From Cupriavidus alkaliphilus (GTDB lineage: Bacteria > Pseudomonadota > Gammaproteobacteria > Burkholderiales > Burkholderiaceae): a stretch of DNA of 64,000 nucleotides. The notes under the pieces were generated by a model. That model did not search any database. It was not told where the DNA came from and was given only the letters and a program-made list of their open reading frames with translations. Positions within the stretch are counted from its first letter, which is position 1, and every line of letters begins with the position of its first letter. Made by a program: the position numbers and the translations under genes. The DNA lies in assembly GCF_900094595.1 (NCBI RefSeq), contig NZ_FMAD01000007.1:248001-312000 (forward strand), written 5' to 3'. This document shows positions 55,041 to 64,000 of this stretch, piece after piece.

Positions 55041-56297
55041 TTACATCGCCTTGTCCGGCTTCCCTTCATTGCCCGCGATGAACGGGCTCCACGGCTGCGC
55101 GCGCACCGCCTTCGGCGTCTTCCACACCACCGCGAACTGGCCGTCGGCCTTGACCTCGCCGATCATCACCGGCTTGTACAGGTGGTGGTTCTCGCCCATG
55201 GTCAGGGTGAAGCCGTCCGGCGCCTTGAAGGTCTGGCCGTACATGGCCGCGCGCACCTTGGCGGTGTCGGTGCTGCCGGCCTTCTTCACCGCCTGCGCCC
55301 ACATGTGGATGCCCACGTAGGTGGCTTCCATCGGGTCGTTGGTCACGCGCTTGTCGCCGCCGGGCAGGTTGTTGGCCTTGACCCAGGCCGCCCACTGCTT
55401 GCGGAAGGCGTCGTTCTCGGGGTTCTTGACCGACATGAAGTAGTTCCACGCGGCCAGGTGGCCCACCAGCGGCTTGGTGTCGATGCCGCGCAGCTCTTCT
55501 TCGCCGACCGAGAACGCCACCACCGGAACATCCTTGGCCTTGAGCCCGGCGTTGCCCAGCTCCTTGTAGAACGGCACGTTGGAATCGCCGTTGATGGTGG
55601 AGATCACCGCGGTCTTGCCGCCCTGCGAGAACTTCTTGATATTTGCGACGATGGTCTGGTAGTCGCTGTGGCCGAACGGGGTGTAGACCTCTTCGATGTC
55701 CTTGTCGGCCACGCCCTTGCTCTTCAGGAAGGCGCGCAGGATCTTGTTGGTGGTGCGCGGGTAGACGTAGTCGGTGCCGAGCAGGAAGAAGCGCTTGGCG
55801 CCGCCGCCCTCCTTGCTGATCAGGTATTCGACCGCGGGGATGGCCTGTTGGTTGGGCGCCGCGCCGGTGTAGAAGACGTTCTTCGACATCTCCTCGCCTT
55901 CATACTGCACCGGGTAGAACAGCAGCGAGTTGAGCTCTTCGTAGACCGGCAGCACCGACTTGCGCGACACCGAGGTCCAGCAGCCGAAGGTCACCGCCAC
56001 CTTGTCCTTGCTGACCAGCTGGCGCGCCTTCTCGGCGAACAGCGGCCAGTTCGACGCCGGGTCCACCACCACCGGCTCCAGCTTGCGCCCGAGCACGCCG
56101 CCGCTCTTGTTGATCTCGTCGATGGTCATCAGGGCCACGTCCTTCAGCGACGTTTCCGAGATTGCCATGGTGCCGGACAGCGAATGCAGGATGCCGACCT
56201 TGATCGGCTCCTTGGACTGCGCCAGCGCCAGCGGGCTGGTACCGATCATCGCCGCGGCGGCTATCGCCGACAGCTTCAGCATGTCACGTCGTTGCAT
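55041..56297 (-). CDS. urtA: Urea-binding periplasmic protein UrtA
   Basis: Protein of 418 residues with a signal peptide (MQRRDMLKLSAIAAAAMIGTSPLALAQ in parts), possibly Tat-like because of its RR start. The type 1 binding fold begins KVGILHSLSGTMAISETSLKD, and the urea-specific family blocks ASNWPLFAEKARQLV and FGCWTSVSRKSVLPVYEE are present. It captures urea or short amides for UrtBCDE. It is the first gene behind the sigma-54 promoter at 56355; the ribosome site is GGGAG. Confidence 0.97.
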   Translation of the reverse strand: MQRRDMLKLSAIAAAAMIGTSPLALAQSKEPIKVGILHSLSGTMAISETSLKDVALMTIDEINKSGGVLGRKLEPVVVDPASNWPLFAEKARQLVSKDKVAVTFGCWTSVSRKSVLPVYEELNSLLFYPVQYEGEEMSKNVFYTGAAPNQQAIPAVEYLISKEGGGAKRFFLLGTDYVYPRTTNKILRAFLKSKGVADKDIEEVYTPFGHSDYQTIVANIKKFSQGGKTAVISTINGDSNVPFYKELGNAGLKAKDVPVVAFSVGEEELRGIDTKPLVGHLAAWNYFMSVKNPENDAFRKQWAAWVKANNLPGGDKRVTNDPMEATYVGIHMWAQAVKKAGSTDTAKVRAAMYGQTFKAPDGFTLTMGENHHLYKPVMIGEVKADGQFAVVWKTPKAVRAQPWSPFIAGNEGKPDKAM

Positions 56298-56354
56298 TTG
56301 CAGCTCCCGTTTATGGTGTTGGTCAGGGACTACGCTCCCCGGGGTGATGCATCT

Positions 56355-56369
56355 GCAACTAGCGTGCCA
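56355..56369 (-). promoter_or_regulatory. Sigma-54 (-24/-12) promoter of the urt-ure unit
   Basis: Minus strand TGGCACG (56369-56363), four bases, TTGC (56358-56355): a full match to the TGGCACG-N4-TTGC consensus. Predicted start is near 56343, 46 bases before the urtA ATG. Confidence 0.85.
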
Positions 56370-56440
56370 CGGCGAAGAGCCGTGCGCGGCGCGGCCACGG
56401 GCGGCGCCAGCGGGCGGACGCTGCCTTCCGTCTCGCGGAC

Positions 56441-56455
56441 GCACCATCGCCGTGC
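56441..56455. promoter_or_regulatory. NtrC-type binding site 1
   Basis: GCACCATCGCCGTGC fits the NtrC dyad GCAC-N7-GTGC exactly. Its centre is about 105 bases upstream of the predicted sigma-54 start, a usual enhancer distance. Confidence 0.65.
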
Positions 56456-56466
56456 AACGGACAAGC

Positions 56467-56481
56467 GCACTGTGACAGTGC
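56467..56481. promoter_or_regulatory. NtrC-type binding site 2
   Basis: GCACTGTGACAGTGC fits GCAC-N7-GTGC and is itself a perfect palindrome; the next outer pair (C/G) extends it to 17 bases. Its centre is 26 bases from site 1, about 131 bases upstream of the predicted start. Confidence 0.7.
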
Positions 56482-56754
56482 GTATCGGTCACCGCGTGCG
56501 ATGACGGTGCATGGCGCCCATCGCCGGGCCGTGACATGGGCCATCGTGGCGCAATCGGCGAGCGCCGGCACGCCAGCCCGGCAGCCCAGCCCGATTAAGC
56601 ACCCGCTTAAACCCGGATTCGAATGCATGTAAATCCGTACATTCAATGATTAAGGCTGGAGCGCCGCGGCACTACGGTGAAAGCTGGCCGCGGTCCCGCC
56701 TGCGCGAACCCGGCCATGGCATTTCCCGGACCCCCACGACAGGAAGGAGAAACC

Positions 56755-58809
56755 ATGCCGTACGCCGCCGATCCCCACGCATCCCCCGCCGAGCCACAGC
56801 CGTTGCCGCGCGCCACCCCGGCCTGGCGCCAGCGCCGCGGCAAGCTGGCCCTGGCGGCACTGGCGCTGACCCTGGGCGCCTGCGGCGGCGGCGACGATCC
56901 CCCGCCTCCTCCCCCGCCACCGCCGGTCACGCCGACCGCCGGCTGCGAGCTCGACGGCAGCACCGGCGGCCAGGCCGTGGTGCTGCCGGGCGACCCCAAC
57001 GCGCCGGAGCAGGCGACCGGCTATGCGCCCAAGGTCACGGTCTACAGCAAGACCTATATGGCGGTGACCAACAACCCGGTCTCGACCAAGGCGGCGTGCG
57101 ACGTGCTGAAGGCCGGCGGCACCGCCATCGACGCCGCCGTGGCGGCGCAGATGGTGCTGAACCTGGTCGAGCCGCAATCGTCCGGCATCGGCGGCGGTGC
57201 CTTCATCCTGCATTACGACGCGGGGACGCGGCAGCTCACCGCCTACGACGGCCGCGAGACCGCGCCGGCCGCCGCCGACGAGAACTACCTGCGCTGGAAG
57301 TCCGCGGCCGACCCGACCGCGCCGCTGCCCAACGCCCAGCGCAGCGGCCGCTCCATCGGCACCCCGGGCACGCTGCGCGTGCTCGAGCTGGCCCACCGCG
57401 ACTACGGCAAGACCGCGTGGAAGGAACTGTTCGCGCCGGCAATCAAGCTGGCCACCGACGGCTTCGCGATCCCGCCGCGCATGGCTGCCGCGATCTCCGA
57501 CAGCGCCACCGTCGCCAACATCAAGCGCGATCCGGAGATGGCCGCCTACTTACTGAATCCCGACGGCACCCCGCGCGCGGTCAACACCGTGCTGCGCAAC
57601 CCCGCGCTGGCGGCGGTCTTCAGCGCCGTCGCCGCTGACGGCGCCGACGCCTTCTACAAGAACGGGCCGATCGCCCAGGCCATCGTCGCCAAGATCCAGA
57701 CCACCTACGACGGCAATACCACGCCGGGCGTGACCACGCTGGACGACCTGGCCAACTACCAGGCCAAAAAGCGCACGCCGGTGTGCACCACCTACCGGCA
57801 GTACGAGGTATGCGGCATGCCGCCGCCGTCGTCGGGCGGGATCGCGGTGGCGCAAATACTGGGCATCGTCGAGAACTTCGACATGGCCGCGCACAAGCCC
57901 ACGCTGGTCGACCAGAACGGCGGCCGGCCGAGCGTGCTGGGCGCCCACCTGATGGGCGAGGCCGGGCACCTGGCCTATGCCGACCGCAACAAGTACGTGG
58001 CCGACACCGACTTCATCCCGTTGCCCGGCGGCACCTGGGACACCATGCTGAACAAGCCCTACCTTAGCCAGCGCGCCAGCCTGATCAGCACTACCGGGTC
58101 GATGGTCACGCCGGTGGCGGCGGGCAACCTCGGCGACGTGCCGCTGGCGCCGTCGATGGTGGAGGAGCGCGGCACCACGCACCTGTCGCTGCATGACAAG
58201 TACGGCAACGTGGTGGCGATGACCACCACCATCGAGGCCGGCCTGGGCTCGTACCACATGACCAACGGCTTCCTGCTCAACAACGAGCTGACCGACTTCA
58301 ATGCCGATCCCGCTCCGGGCGGCGTGCTGGTAGCCAACCGCCTGCAGCCGGGCAAGCGCCCGCGCAGCTCGATGGCGCCGACGGTGGTCTTCAAGCGCAA
58401 CGGCGACGGCTCGCGCGGCGACTTCTACATGACCACCGGCTCGCCGGGCGGCGCCACCATCATCCAGTTCGTCGCCAAGACCCTGGTGGCTTCGCTGGAC
58501 TGGGGCCTGGATGCGCAGCAGGCGGTGTCGATGATCGACTTCGGCGGCTCCAACGGCGCCGGCTCGGCCATGATCGTCGGCGGCGAGCATCCCAACGTCG
58601 ACACCAGCACGCCGGCCGGCGGCCTGCCGGGCGACAACGACCCGCTGGTCAGGGGCCTGCGCAACCTCGGCCACACCGTCAACACCGCGGCGCAGTCGAG
58701 CGGGCTGAGCGCCATCATCCGCACCACCATCGGCGGCTCCGCCGTGCTGGTGGGCGGCGCCGACCCGCGCCGCGAGGGCGTGGTGCTGGGGGATACGTTC
58801 AAGCCCTGA
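56755..58809 (+). CDS. ggt: Gamma-glutamyltransferase, second lipoprotein paralogue
   Basis: Protein of 684 residues. The signal region ends in a lipobox (LGACGGG), preceded by a long 30-residue N-terminus and followed by a run of nine prolines that would hold the enzyme away from the membrane. GGT blocks are AAVAAQMVLNLVEPQSSGIGGGAF, YDGRETAPAAA, CGMPPPSSGGIAVAQ and KRPRSSMAPTVVF. The predicted nucleophile is Thr474 in RGTTHLSLHD, the canonical context. It shares gene layout and many motifs with the GGT at 32492, so the two are paralogues. The ribosome site is AGGAAGGAG. It ends in a strong terminator. Confidence 0.93.
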   Translation: MPYAADPHASPAEPQPLPRATPAWRQRRGKLALAALALTLGACGGGDDPPPPPPPPPVTPTAGCELDGSTGGQAVVLPGDPNAPEQATGYAPKVTVYSKTYMAVTNNPVSTKAACDVLKAGGTAIDAAVAAQMVLNLVEPQSSGIGGGAFILHYDAGTRQLTAYDGRETAPAAADENYLRWKSAADPTAPLPNAQRSGRSIGTPGTLRVLELAHRDYGKTAWKELFAPAIKLATDGFAIPPRMAAAISDSATVANIKRDPEMAAYLLNPDGTPRAVNTVLRNPALAAVFSAVAADGADAFYKNGPIAQAIVAKIQTTYDGNTTPGVTTLDDLANYQAKKRTPVCTTYRQYEVCGMPPPSSGGIAVAQILGIVENFDMAAHKPTLVDQNGGRPSVLGAHLMGEAGHLAYADRNKYVADTDFIPLPGGTWDTMLNKPYLSQRASLISTTGSMVTPVAAGNLGDVPLAPSMVEERGTTHLSLHDKYGNVVAMTTTIEAGLGSYHMTNGFLLNNELTDFNADPAPGGVLVANRLQPGKRPRSSMAPTVVFKRNGDGSRGDFYMTTGSPGGATIIQFVAKTLVASLDWGLDAQQAVSMIDFGGSNGAGSAMIVGGEHPNVDTSTPAGGLPGDNDPLVRGLRNLGHTVNTAAQSSGLSAIIRTTIGGSAVLVGGADPRREGVVLGDTFKP

Positions 58810-58826
58810 CGAAGCCGCGACCAAAG

Positions 58827-58856
58827 AAAAAGGGGCCCCGCGGGGCCCCTTTTTTT
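58827..58856. terminator. Bidirectional terminator between ggt and cyoD
   Basis: AAAAAGGGGCCCCG then CGGGGCCCCTTTTTTT: a perfect palindrome with A and T flanks. It ends ggt on the plus strand and cyoABCD on the minus strand. Confidence 0.9.
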
Positions 58857-58876
58857 CGATGCCAGGACGCCGGTCC

Positions 58877-59245
58877 TTACATCACCATCATGTTGGCGTT
58901 CAGGTTGTGCATGATCCACAGCGAACCCGCCACCACGATCACCAGGATCAGCGCCGTGAACAGCAGCGCGATCACATTGCTGCGCTGTTCGGACGACGAG
59001 TCCAGGTGCAGGAAGTACTTCAGGTGCACGATCATCTGGACCACGGCCATGCCCAGGATGGTCCACAGGATGGTGCCCTTGTCCATGGTGCCGTCCATCA
59101 CGATCTTGAACGGGATCACGGTCAGGATCACGGCCAGGATGAAGCCGATCGCGTAGCCCTTGAAGCTGGCGTGGCCGCCAGCGTGGCTGTCGTGCGCGTG
59201 CGAGTCGTGGGCGCCGTGCGCCGCCGGTGCGTTGTGTTGTGCCAT
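58877..59245 (-). CDS. cyoD: Cytochrome bo3 quinol oxidase subunit IV
   Basis: Protein of 122 residues with three membrane helices (KGYAIGFILAVILTVIPF, TILWTILGMAVVQMIVHLKYF, SNVIALLFTALILVIVVAG). The QMIVHLKYFLHLD stretch is the CyoD signature. Its N-terminus is histidine-rich (AHGAHDSHAHDSHAGGHAS). It aids assembly and copper binding in the oxidase. The ATG shares one base with the cyoC stop. Confidence 0.95.
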   Translation of the reverse strand: MAQHNAPAAHGAHDSHAHDSHAGGHASFKGYAIGFILAVILTVIPFKIVMDGTMDKGTILWTILGMAVVQMIVHLKYFLHLDSSSEQRSNVIALLFTALILVIVVAGSLWIMHNLNANMMVM

Positions 59246-59889
59246 CACAGATGTCCCATCAGGTAGACCACGGTAAACACGCCGATCCAGACCACGTCCA
59301 GGAAGTGCCAGAACAGCGACAGGCACATCAGGCGCTTGCTGAGCGTCGGGGTAATGCCCTTCTTGCCCAGCTGCCACATCAGCACGATCATCCACAGCAT
59401 GCCGCTGGCGACGTGCAGGCCGTGGGTGCCGACCAGCGTGAAGAACGACGACAGGAACGCGCTGCGGCCGGGGCCCGCGCCTTCGGCGATCAGGTGGTGG
59501 AATTCGTTGATTTCCATCGCCATGAACGCCAGGCCCAGCAGGAAGGTGATGCCGAGCCAGGTCTGCACGTGCTTGAGGCTGCGGTTCTGCAGCGAGATCA
59601 TCGCCATCCCGTACGTGATCGACGAGAACAGCAGGATGAAGGTCTCCACCAGCACGTAGTTGAGCTCGAACAGCTCCTTCGCCGACGGGCCGCCTGCCAC
59701 TTCGCCGCGCAGCACGGCGAAGGCCGCGAACAGTCCGGCGAAGATGATGCAGTCGCTCATCAGGTAGATCCAGAAGCCATACACCGTATTGGCACTGGTA
59801 TCGTGGTGCGCATGGTCATGGCCGTGCGCGCCGGCGTGAGCCGGGGCGCCTGCCTGCGCGGGGATGCGGTCTAGGACTTGAGTCGACAT
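59245..59889 (-). CDS. cyoC: Cytochrome bo3 quinol oxidase subunit III
   Basis: Protein of 214 residues with five membrane helices. Family blocks: [46 protein letters not shown] and [18 protein letters not shown]. The N-terminus is histidine-rich ([12 protein letters not shown]). Five bases after cyoB. Confidence 0.96.
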   Translation of the reverse strand: MSTQVLDRIPAQAGAPAHAGAHGHDHAHHDTSANTVYGFWIYLMSDCIIFAGLFAAFAVLRGEVAGGPSAKELFELNYVLVETFILLFSSITYGMAMISLQNRSLKHVQTWLGITFLLGLAFMAMEINEFHHLIAEGAGPGRSAFLSSFFTLVGTHGLHVASGMLWMIVLMWQLGKKGITPTLSKRLMCLSLFWHFLDVVWIGVFTVVYLMGHL

Positions 59890-59894
59890 GGTTC

Positions 59895-61871
59895 TCAGGC
59901 TTGCGAAGCAATGCGCTGCAGATGGCGCGTTTCGATCTGCTCGACCTCGGTGGCCGGCACGTAGTAGTCGATGTGGTCGTCGTTGCTGCGGTGGATGAAC
60001 GCCCAGATCATGCCCACCAGGCCAACGATGGCCAGCCACCAGATATGCCAGGTCAGGGCAAAGCCGAACACCAGGCTGAAGGCGCCGATGATGAAGCCCG
60101 CGCCCGTGTTCTTGGGCATGTGGATCTTTTCGTAGCCTTCGGTCGGCAGGGTCTCGCCGCGGGCCTTCATGTCGGCGAACGCGTCCAGGTCACGCACCAC
60201 CGGGGTGTGCGCGAAGTTGTAGAACGGCGGCGGCGACGAGGTGGCCCACTCCAGCGTGCGGCCGCCCCACGGGTCGCCGGTCACGTCGGCCAGCTTCTTG
60301 CGGTCGCGGATCGACACCACGATCTGCAGTACCTGGAAGAAGATGCCCAGCGCGACGAACACCACGCCCACCACGGCCAGGTACAGCCACGGCGTCCAGG
60401 CCGGGTTGTCGGTGTGGTTCAGGCGGCGGGTCATGCCCATCAGGCCCAGCACGTACAGCGGCATGAAGGCGAAGTAGAAGCCCACCAGCCAGCACCAGAA
60501 CGAAGCCTTGCCCAGGCGCTCGTTCAGCTTGAAGCCGAACGCCTTCGGCCACCAGTAGGTGATGCCGGCCAGGTAGCCGAACAGCACGCCGCCGATGATC
60601 ACGTTGTGGAAGTGGGCGATCAGGAACAGGCTGTTGTGCAGCACGAAGTCGGCCGCCGGCACCGCCATCAGCACGCCGGTCATGCCGCCGATCACGAAGG
60701 TGATCATGAAGCCCAGGGTCCACAGCACCGGCGAGGTCATCTGCACGCGGCCGCGGTACATGGTGAACAGCCAGTTGAAGATCTTCACCCCGGTCGGGAT
60801 GGAGATGATCATGGTGGTGATGCCGAAGAACGCGTTGACGTTGGCGCCCGAGCCCATCGTGAAGAAGTGGTGCAGCCACACGATGAACGACAGCACCATG
60901 ATCGCGGCGGTCGCGTACACCATGCCCTTGTAGCCGAACAGCTTCTTGCCCGAGAACGTGGCGATGACTTCAGAGAAGATGCCGAACGCCGGCAGGATCA
61001 GGATGTACACCTCGGGGTGGCCCCAGATCCAGATCAGGTTCACGTACATCATGGCGTTGCCGCCACCGTCGTTCGTGAAGAAGTGCATGCCGAGGTAGCG
61101 GTCCAGGCCCAGCAGCGCCAGGGTCACGGTCAGCACCGGGAAGGCGGCGACGATCAGCACGTTGGTGCACAGCGCGGTCCAGGTGAACACCGGCATGCGC
61201 ATCAGCGTCATGCCAGGCGCGCGCATGCGCAGGATCGTCACCAGGAAGTTCACGCCGGTCAGCAAGGTGCCCAGCCCCGAGATCTGCAAGCTCCAGAGGT
61301 AATAGTCCACCCCTACGCCCGGGCTGTAGTCCAGGCCCGACAGCGGCGGGTAGGCCAGCCAGCCGGTCTTGGCGAACTCACCGACGCCCAGCGAGATGTT
61401 GACCAGCATGGCGCCCGCCACGAACAGCCAGAACGACAGCGTGTTCAGGAACGGGAAGGCCACGTCGCGCGCGCCGATCTGCAGCGGCACGACCAGGTTC
61501 ATCAGGCCGGTCATCAGCGGCATGGCCACGAAGAAGATCATGATCACGCCGTGGGCGGTGAAGATCTGGTCGTAGTGCTCGGGCGGCAGCACGCCGGTGG
61601 CGCCGTTGGTGGCCAGCGCCAGCTGGGTGCGCATCATGACCGCGTCGGCGAAGCCGCGCAGCAGCATGATCAGGGCGACCAGGCAGTACATCACGCCGAT
61701 CTTCTTGTGATCGACGGAGGTGAACCACTCGTTCCAGAGATAACCCCACTTCTTGAAATAGGTGATCGCGCCCAGCAGCGCGGCACCGCCCAGGGCGACG
61801 CCGGCCAGCACGACCATGATGATCGGCTCATGAAACGGAATCGCCGACAAACTCAACTTGCCAAACATCAT
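59895..61871 (-). CDS. cyoB: Cytochrome bo3 quinol oxidase subunit I
   Basis: Protein of 658 residues with around 14 to 15 membrane helices. It binds the low-spin and high-spin haems and Cu[16 protein letters not shown] contains the His-Tyr crosslink pair, [12 protein letters not shown] the two CuB histidines, and [12 protein letters not shown] the haem histidines. It oxidises ubiquinol and reduces oxygen while pumping protons. Two adjacent ATG codons are possible starts; GGGAG precedes. Lies 11 bases after cyoA. Confidence 0.98.
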   Translation of the reverse strand: MMFGKLSLSAIPFHEPIIMVVLAGVALGGAALLGAITYFKKWGYLWNEWFTSVDHKKIGVMYCLVALIMLLRGFADAVMMRTQLALATNGATGVLPPEHYDQIFTAHGVIMIFFVAMPLMTGLMNLVVPLQIGARDVAFPFLNTLSFWLFVAGAMLVNISLGVGEFAKTGWLAYPPLSGLDYSPGVGVDYYLWSLQISGLGTLLTGVNFLVTILRMRAPGMTLMRMPVFTWTALCTNVLIVAAFPVLTVTLALLGLDRYLGMHFFTNDGGGNAMMYVNLIWIWGHPEVYILILPAFGIFSEVIATFSGKKLFGYKGMVYATAAIMVLSFIVWLHHFFTMGSGANVNAFFGITTMIISIPTGVKIFNWLFTMYRGRVQMTSPVLWTLGFMITFVIGGMTGVLMAVPAADFVLHNSLFLIAHFHNVIIGGVLFGYLAGITYWWPKAFGFKLNERLGKASFWCWLVGFYFAFMPLYVLGLMGMTRRLNHTDNPAWTPWLYLAVVGVVFVALGIFFQVLQIVVSIRDRKKLADVTGDPWGGRTLEWATSSPPPFYNFAHTPVVRDLDAFADMKARGETLPTEGYEKIHMPKNTGAGFIIGAFSLVFGFALTWHIWWLAIVGLVGMIWAFIHRSNDDHIDYYVPATEVEQIETRHLQRIASQA

Positions 61872-61882
61872 TGCTCCCAGGA

Positions 61883-62845
61883 TTACGCGCCTGCCGGCAG
61901 CGCGGCCGGCGTGGTCAAGGACAGCTGCTCTTCACCGAGGGTGTTGCGCGACGTGCAGATCGGGCCGCCCTTGAACCCGTCGGCGGCCAGTGCGGCGCCG
62001 CCGTGGCCCATGTACTTGTGCAGGATGTGGCGGAACAGCTGGTCTTCCACCTTGCCGTAGTACGCGACCGGCTCCTTCTCGCTGGGTTGCGCCAGCGTCT
62101 TGTAGCCATCGACGCCCAGTTCGGTCGACGAGGCGCGAACCTTGGCCACCCACTGGTCGAACTCGTAGTTCGACATGGCGATGGCCTTGAACTTCATGCC
62201 CGAGAAGCCGCCGCCGCTGTAGTTGGCGGACACGCCGTCATAGCTGCCGGCTTCGTTGGCGATCAGGTGGAGCTTGGTTTCCATCCCGGCCATGGCGTAC
62301 ACCTGGCTGCCCAGTTGCGGGATGAAGAACGAATTCATGATCGAATCCGAGGTGATCTTGAAGTTCACCGGGGTGTCGACCGGGAAGGCGATCTGGTTGA
62401 CGGTGGCGATGTTCAGTTCCGGATAGATGAACAGCCACTTCCAGTTCAGCGCCACCACTTCGACCGTGACCGGCTTCTTGCTCGATTCCAGCGGCTTGTA
62501 CGGGTCGAGGTCGTGCGAGGACTTCCAGGTGATGATGCCCAGCGCGATGATGATCAGGCAGGGGATCAGCCACACCACCACCTCGATCGCGGTCGAGTGC
62601 GACCAGTCGGGTTCATAGCGTGCCGAGGTATTGCTGGCGCGGTACTTCCAGGCGAACACCAGCGTCAGCACGATCACCGGCACCACCACCAGCAGCATCA
62701 GCCAGGTGGCGATCAGGATGATGCCTTTGATGTCGACGCCGACCTGCCCTTTCGGGTCGAGCAGCGTCATGTTGCAGCCGGCGAGCAGGAGCAGGCCAAG
62801 GCAAGGCAGGAACCGCGTCCACCGCGGCAGTATGGGTTTCTTCAT
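61883..62845 (-). CDS. cyoA: Cytochrome bo3 quinol oxidase subunit II
   Basis: Protein of 320 residues. A signal peptide ends in the lipobox LLAGC, followed by [16 protein letters not shown], two membrane helices and a cupredoxin domain ([43 protein letters not shown]). The CuA cysteines of cytochrome c oxidases are absent, confirming a quinol oxidase. The C-terminal ARM domain of CyoA follows. The frame is open further upstream, but the ATG at 62845 starts the signal peptide. Confidence 0.97.
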   Translation of the reverse strand: MKKPILPRWTRFLPCLGLLLLAGCNMTLLDPKGQVGVDIKGIILIATWLMLLVVVPVIVLTLVFAWKYRASNTSARYEPDWSHSTAIEVVVWLIPCLIIIALGIITWKSSHDLDPYKPLESSKKPVTVEVVALNWKWLFIYPELNIATVNQIAFPVDTPVNFKITSDSIMNSFFIPQLGSQVYAMAGMETKLHLIANEAGSYDGVSANYSGGGFSGMKFKAIAMSNYEFDQWVAKVRASSTELGVDGYKTLAQPSEKEPVAYYGKVEDQLFRHILHKYMGHGGAALAADGFKGGPICTSRNTLGEEQLSLTTPAALPAGA

Positions 62846-63321
62846 GTCACGACTGGTTTGGTTACACCGCGCTTCGGGCAAAAGCGCGGCTAAACCGCCT
62901 GATGCTTGCGCAAGAGGCGTGGGGCTGAGGGAAAACCGGAAGGACGTGTCCTTAGCTGGCGTTGCGGTCTGGGGGCGGATCCTGCGCCCGGGGACCATGC
63001 GGCCTTGCAACGCCATGAACACGGAAGGACTGACTGCGCGCGCTGCAGGCCCTGTGGGACCTTGCCGGCGCTGCGGCACCTGGCCGAAACCGCGAACGGT
63101 CCCGGCTCAGTACAGCGGCCGGGTAGCGTTGGAATACGAGGCTTTTGCGCCTCCCGACGGACCTGCCGTCAGGGCAGGCGCGGTTTTCGGCCGGGGAGCG
63201 CAACACGTAAAACATCGTGGGCGCGACTGTACCGCAACGCAACATTAGGGGTAAACCCAACGATGCGGAACACACTGTTCATTTAAACGGACAATCAACG
63301 CATTGGTGCACTGAGCTGTCT

Positions 63322-63335
63322 TTGATCCACGTCAA
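63322..63335. promoter_or_regulatory. FNR-type box upstream of cyoA
   Basis: TTGATCCACGTCAA matches TTGAT-N4-ATCAA at nine of ten positions. It is the only nearby candidate for oxygen-dependent control of the oxidase genes, which FNR usually represses when oxygen is low. Confidence 0.6.
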
Positions 63336-63365
63336 CATCACAAAATCGCGCTTAAATATGCAGAA

Positions 63366-63384
63366 AGCCGCGCTTTGCGCGGCT
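63366..63384 (-). terminator. Hairpin terminator after the MaoC hydratase gene
   Basis: AGCCGCGC (63366-63373), loop TTT, GCGCGGCT (63377-63384): a perfect eight-base-pair stem, followed on the minus strand by a short T-rich run. Confidence 0.7.
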
Positions 63385-63444
63385 CTCCGGGGTGCGACGC
63401 CGCGCTGTGGCATATTGTCGCAGTGCCGCATGCGGCGCGGCGGC

Positions 63445-63921
63445 TCAGCCGTAACGGCGGGTGATCGACTCGGCGATGCACACCGGGCGCTCGCTGCCCT
63501 CGCGCTCCACCGTGACCTCCCAGGTGGACTGCGCGCCGACCAGTTCGGGCGACTTCGGCAACGGATCCAGGCGCTCGACCTTGAGCAGCTTGATGCGCGC
63601 GCGCAGCTTGCTGCCGACCGGCACCGGTGCGGTAAAGCGCACCCGGTTAAGCCCGTAGTTGACGCCGATCTTGGACGGCATGCTGAGCGCGTTGTGCATG
63701 AACTTGGGCAGCAGCGACAGCGTCAGGAAGCCGTGCGCGATCGGGCCGCCATAGGGCGATTCTTTTTTGGCGCGCTCCACGTCGATGTGAATCCACTGGT
63801 GGTCGCCGGTGGCCTCGGCAAACTGGTTGACCTGCTGCTGGGTCACCTCGATCCAGTCGCTGACCGCGACCTCCTGGCCCTGCAGCCCTTCCAGTTCTTC
63901 CAGCGTTGCGATGGTACGCAT
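63445..63921 (-). CDS. MaoC-like R-specific enoyl-CoA hydratase (PhaJ4 type)
   Basis: Protein of 158 residues with a hot-dog fold. The catalytic Asp-His pair is in FAEATGDHQWIHIDVERA, with the following GGPIAHGFLTLSLLP typical of MaoC/PhaJ. It closely resembles the PhaJ4 class that converts trans-2-enoyl-CoA to (R)-3-hydroxyacyl-CoA, linking beta-oxidation to polyhydroxyalkanoate synthesis. In Cupriavidus necator a PhaJ4 gene is, as I recall, next to the cyo genes, which agrees with this layout. The gene upstream is only 32 bases away, so they are probably co-transcribed. Confidence 0.88.
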   Translation of the reverse strand: MRTIATLEELEGLQGQEVAVSDWIEVTQQQVNQFAEATGDHQWIHIDVERAKKESPYGGPIAHGFLTLSLLPKFMHNALSMPSKIGVNYGLNRVRFTAPVPVGSKLRARIKLLKVERLDPLPKSPELVGAQSTWEVTVEREGSERPVCIAESITRRYG

Positions 63922-63953
63922 GTCGATCGTCTCCTCGTGACGGTTAAGTGTTG

Positions 63954-64000
63954 TTACGCCGGCCGGCGGCCGTACATGCCCATGCCCTTGACGGTGCAGA
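63954..64000 (-). CDS. 3' end of an unidentified gene
   Basis: Only the last 15 codons lie in the window (ending CTVKGMGMYGRRPA then TAA at 63954-63956). The frame is the only one with a sensible stop before the hydratase gene, and the short gap to it suggests one operon. The fragment is too short to name a family. Confidence 0.45.
   Translation of the reverse strand, partial: CTVKGMGMYGRRPA

Larger units (their letters stand above)
56298..56754. other. Divergent control region of urtA and the second ggt gene
   Basis: A 457-base gap without a gene. On the minus strand it carries a sigma-54 promoter and two NtrC-type dyads for urtA. The half next to the ggt gene at 56755 is AT-richer (around 56590-56660) and probably holds its promoter, but I see no clear -35/-10 pair. 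Confidence 0.75.
62846..63444. other. Long upstream region of cyoABCD
   Basis: A 599-base gap without a supportable gene. It contains a good FNR-type box at 63322, an AT-rich stretch at 63240-63360 likely to hold the cyoA promoter on the minus strand, and the terminator of the hydratase gene at 63366. If the promoter lies there, the cyoA message has a leader of about 400 bases. Confidence 0.65.

Noticed and set aside
56491..56516. Third NtrC-like dyad (around GCGATGACGGTGCA) upstream of urtA
   Set aside because: Only one half site matches; the left half does not fit GCAC at the right spacing.
59901..62060. 719-codon open frame opposite cyoB
   Set aside because: Antisense shadow of a GC-rich, well-conserved gene; sequence is histidine/glutamine/arginine-rich and without domains.

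Overview
This 64 kb window is a GC-rich chromosomal segment of a betaproteobacterium, most likely Cupriavidus (Ralstonia eutropha group). The reasons are the very high third-position GC, a Bug-type periplasmic receptor next to a LysR regulator, a bo3 quinol oxidase next to a PhaJ4-like R-specific enoyl-CoA hydratase, and the urt-ure arrangement. The species is inference from gene content. I saw no rRNA, tRNA, CRISPR array, transposase or phage gene. Almost all the DNA is dense coding sequence in compact operons, punctuated by a family of short C/G palindromes built on CCCTCTCCC...GGGAGAGGG.

Layout. 1-4.6 kb: end of a nitrilase-family amidase, tldD, a convergent methyltransferase, and aroG, which is preceded by a long leader with a strong promoter and an intrinsic terminator. 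4.6-14.2 kb: a full nitrous oxide reductase operon on the minus strand in the order nosZ-R-D-F-Y-L, with a divergent Tat-exported ApbE/NosX-like flavin transferase. 14.2-15.0 kb: two small class I cytochromes c. 15.5-18.2 kb: a MoxR ATPase, an acetyltransferase and a CoxE-like VWA protein. 18.3-21.3 kb: LysR, Bug receptor and N-formylglutamate amidohydrolase-like enzyme. 21.5-27.1 kb: a lipoprotein with a lysine/serine/alanine tail, an M14 carboxypeptidase, yaaA, a PIN protein, an aminotransferase and a GST. 27.2-31.5 kb: a four-gene operon of 3-hydroxyacyl-CoA dehydrogenase, enoyl-CoA hydratase/isomerase, histidine phosphatase and APH-like kinase.

31.6-39.4 kb: an orphan membrane protein, a lipoprotein gamma-glutamyltransferase, and a YfbK-type VWA lipoprotein followed by an ECF sigma factor and a membrane protein that looks like its anti-sigma factor, then a CAP-domain lipoprotein. 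39.6-44.5 kb: LysR with a divergent acyl-CoA dehydrogenase, a nu-class-like GST, an unrecognised protein and a small XRE regulator. 44.5-56.3 kb: the urea system, all on the minus strand: urtABCDE (ATP-driven urea uptake) running straight into ureDAJBCEFG (urease and nickel assembly). It is preceded by a textbook sigma-54 -24/-12 promoter and two NtrC-type dyads, so uptake, hydrolysis and nitrogen control form one unit. 56.7-58.8 kb: a second lipoprotein gamma-glutamyltransferase. 58.9-62.8 kb: cyoABCD (bo3 quinol oxidase), with an FNR-type box far upstream. 63.4-64 kb: a PhaJ/MaoC hydratase and the last codons of another gene.

The window combines respiratory flexibility (N2O reduction when oxygen is low, bo3 oxidase when it is present), nitrogen scavenging (urea, formylglutamate-like compounds, gamma-glutamyl compounds) and acyl-CoA catabolism. 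The points I find most worth a second look are the sigma-54/NtrC control region of the urt-ure supra-operon, the aroG leader with mutually exclusive hairpins, the VWA-ECF sigma-anti-sigma locus, and the possible kinase-dependent 4-hydroxyacyl-CoA pathway.
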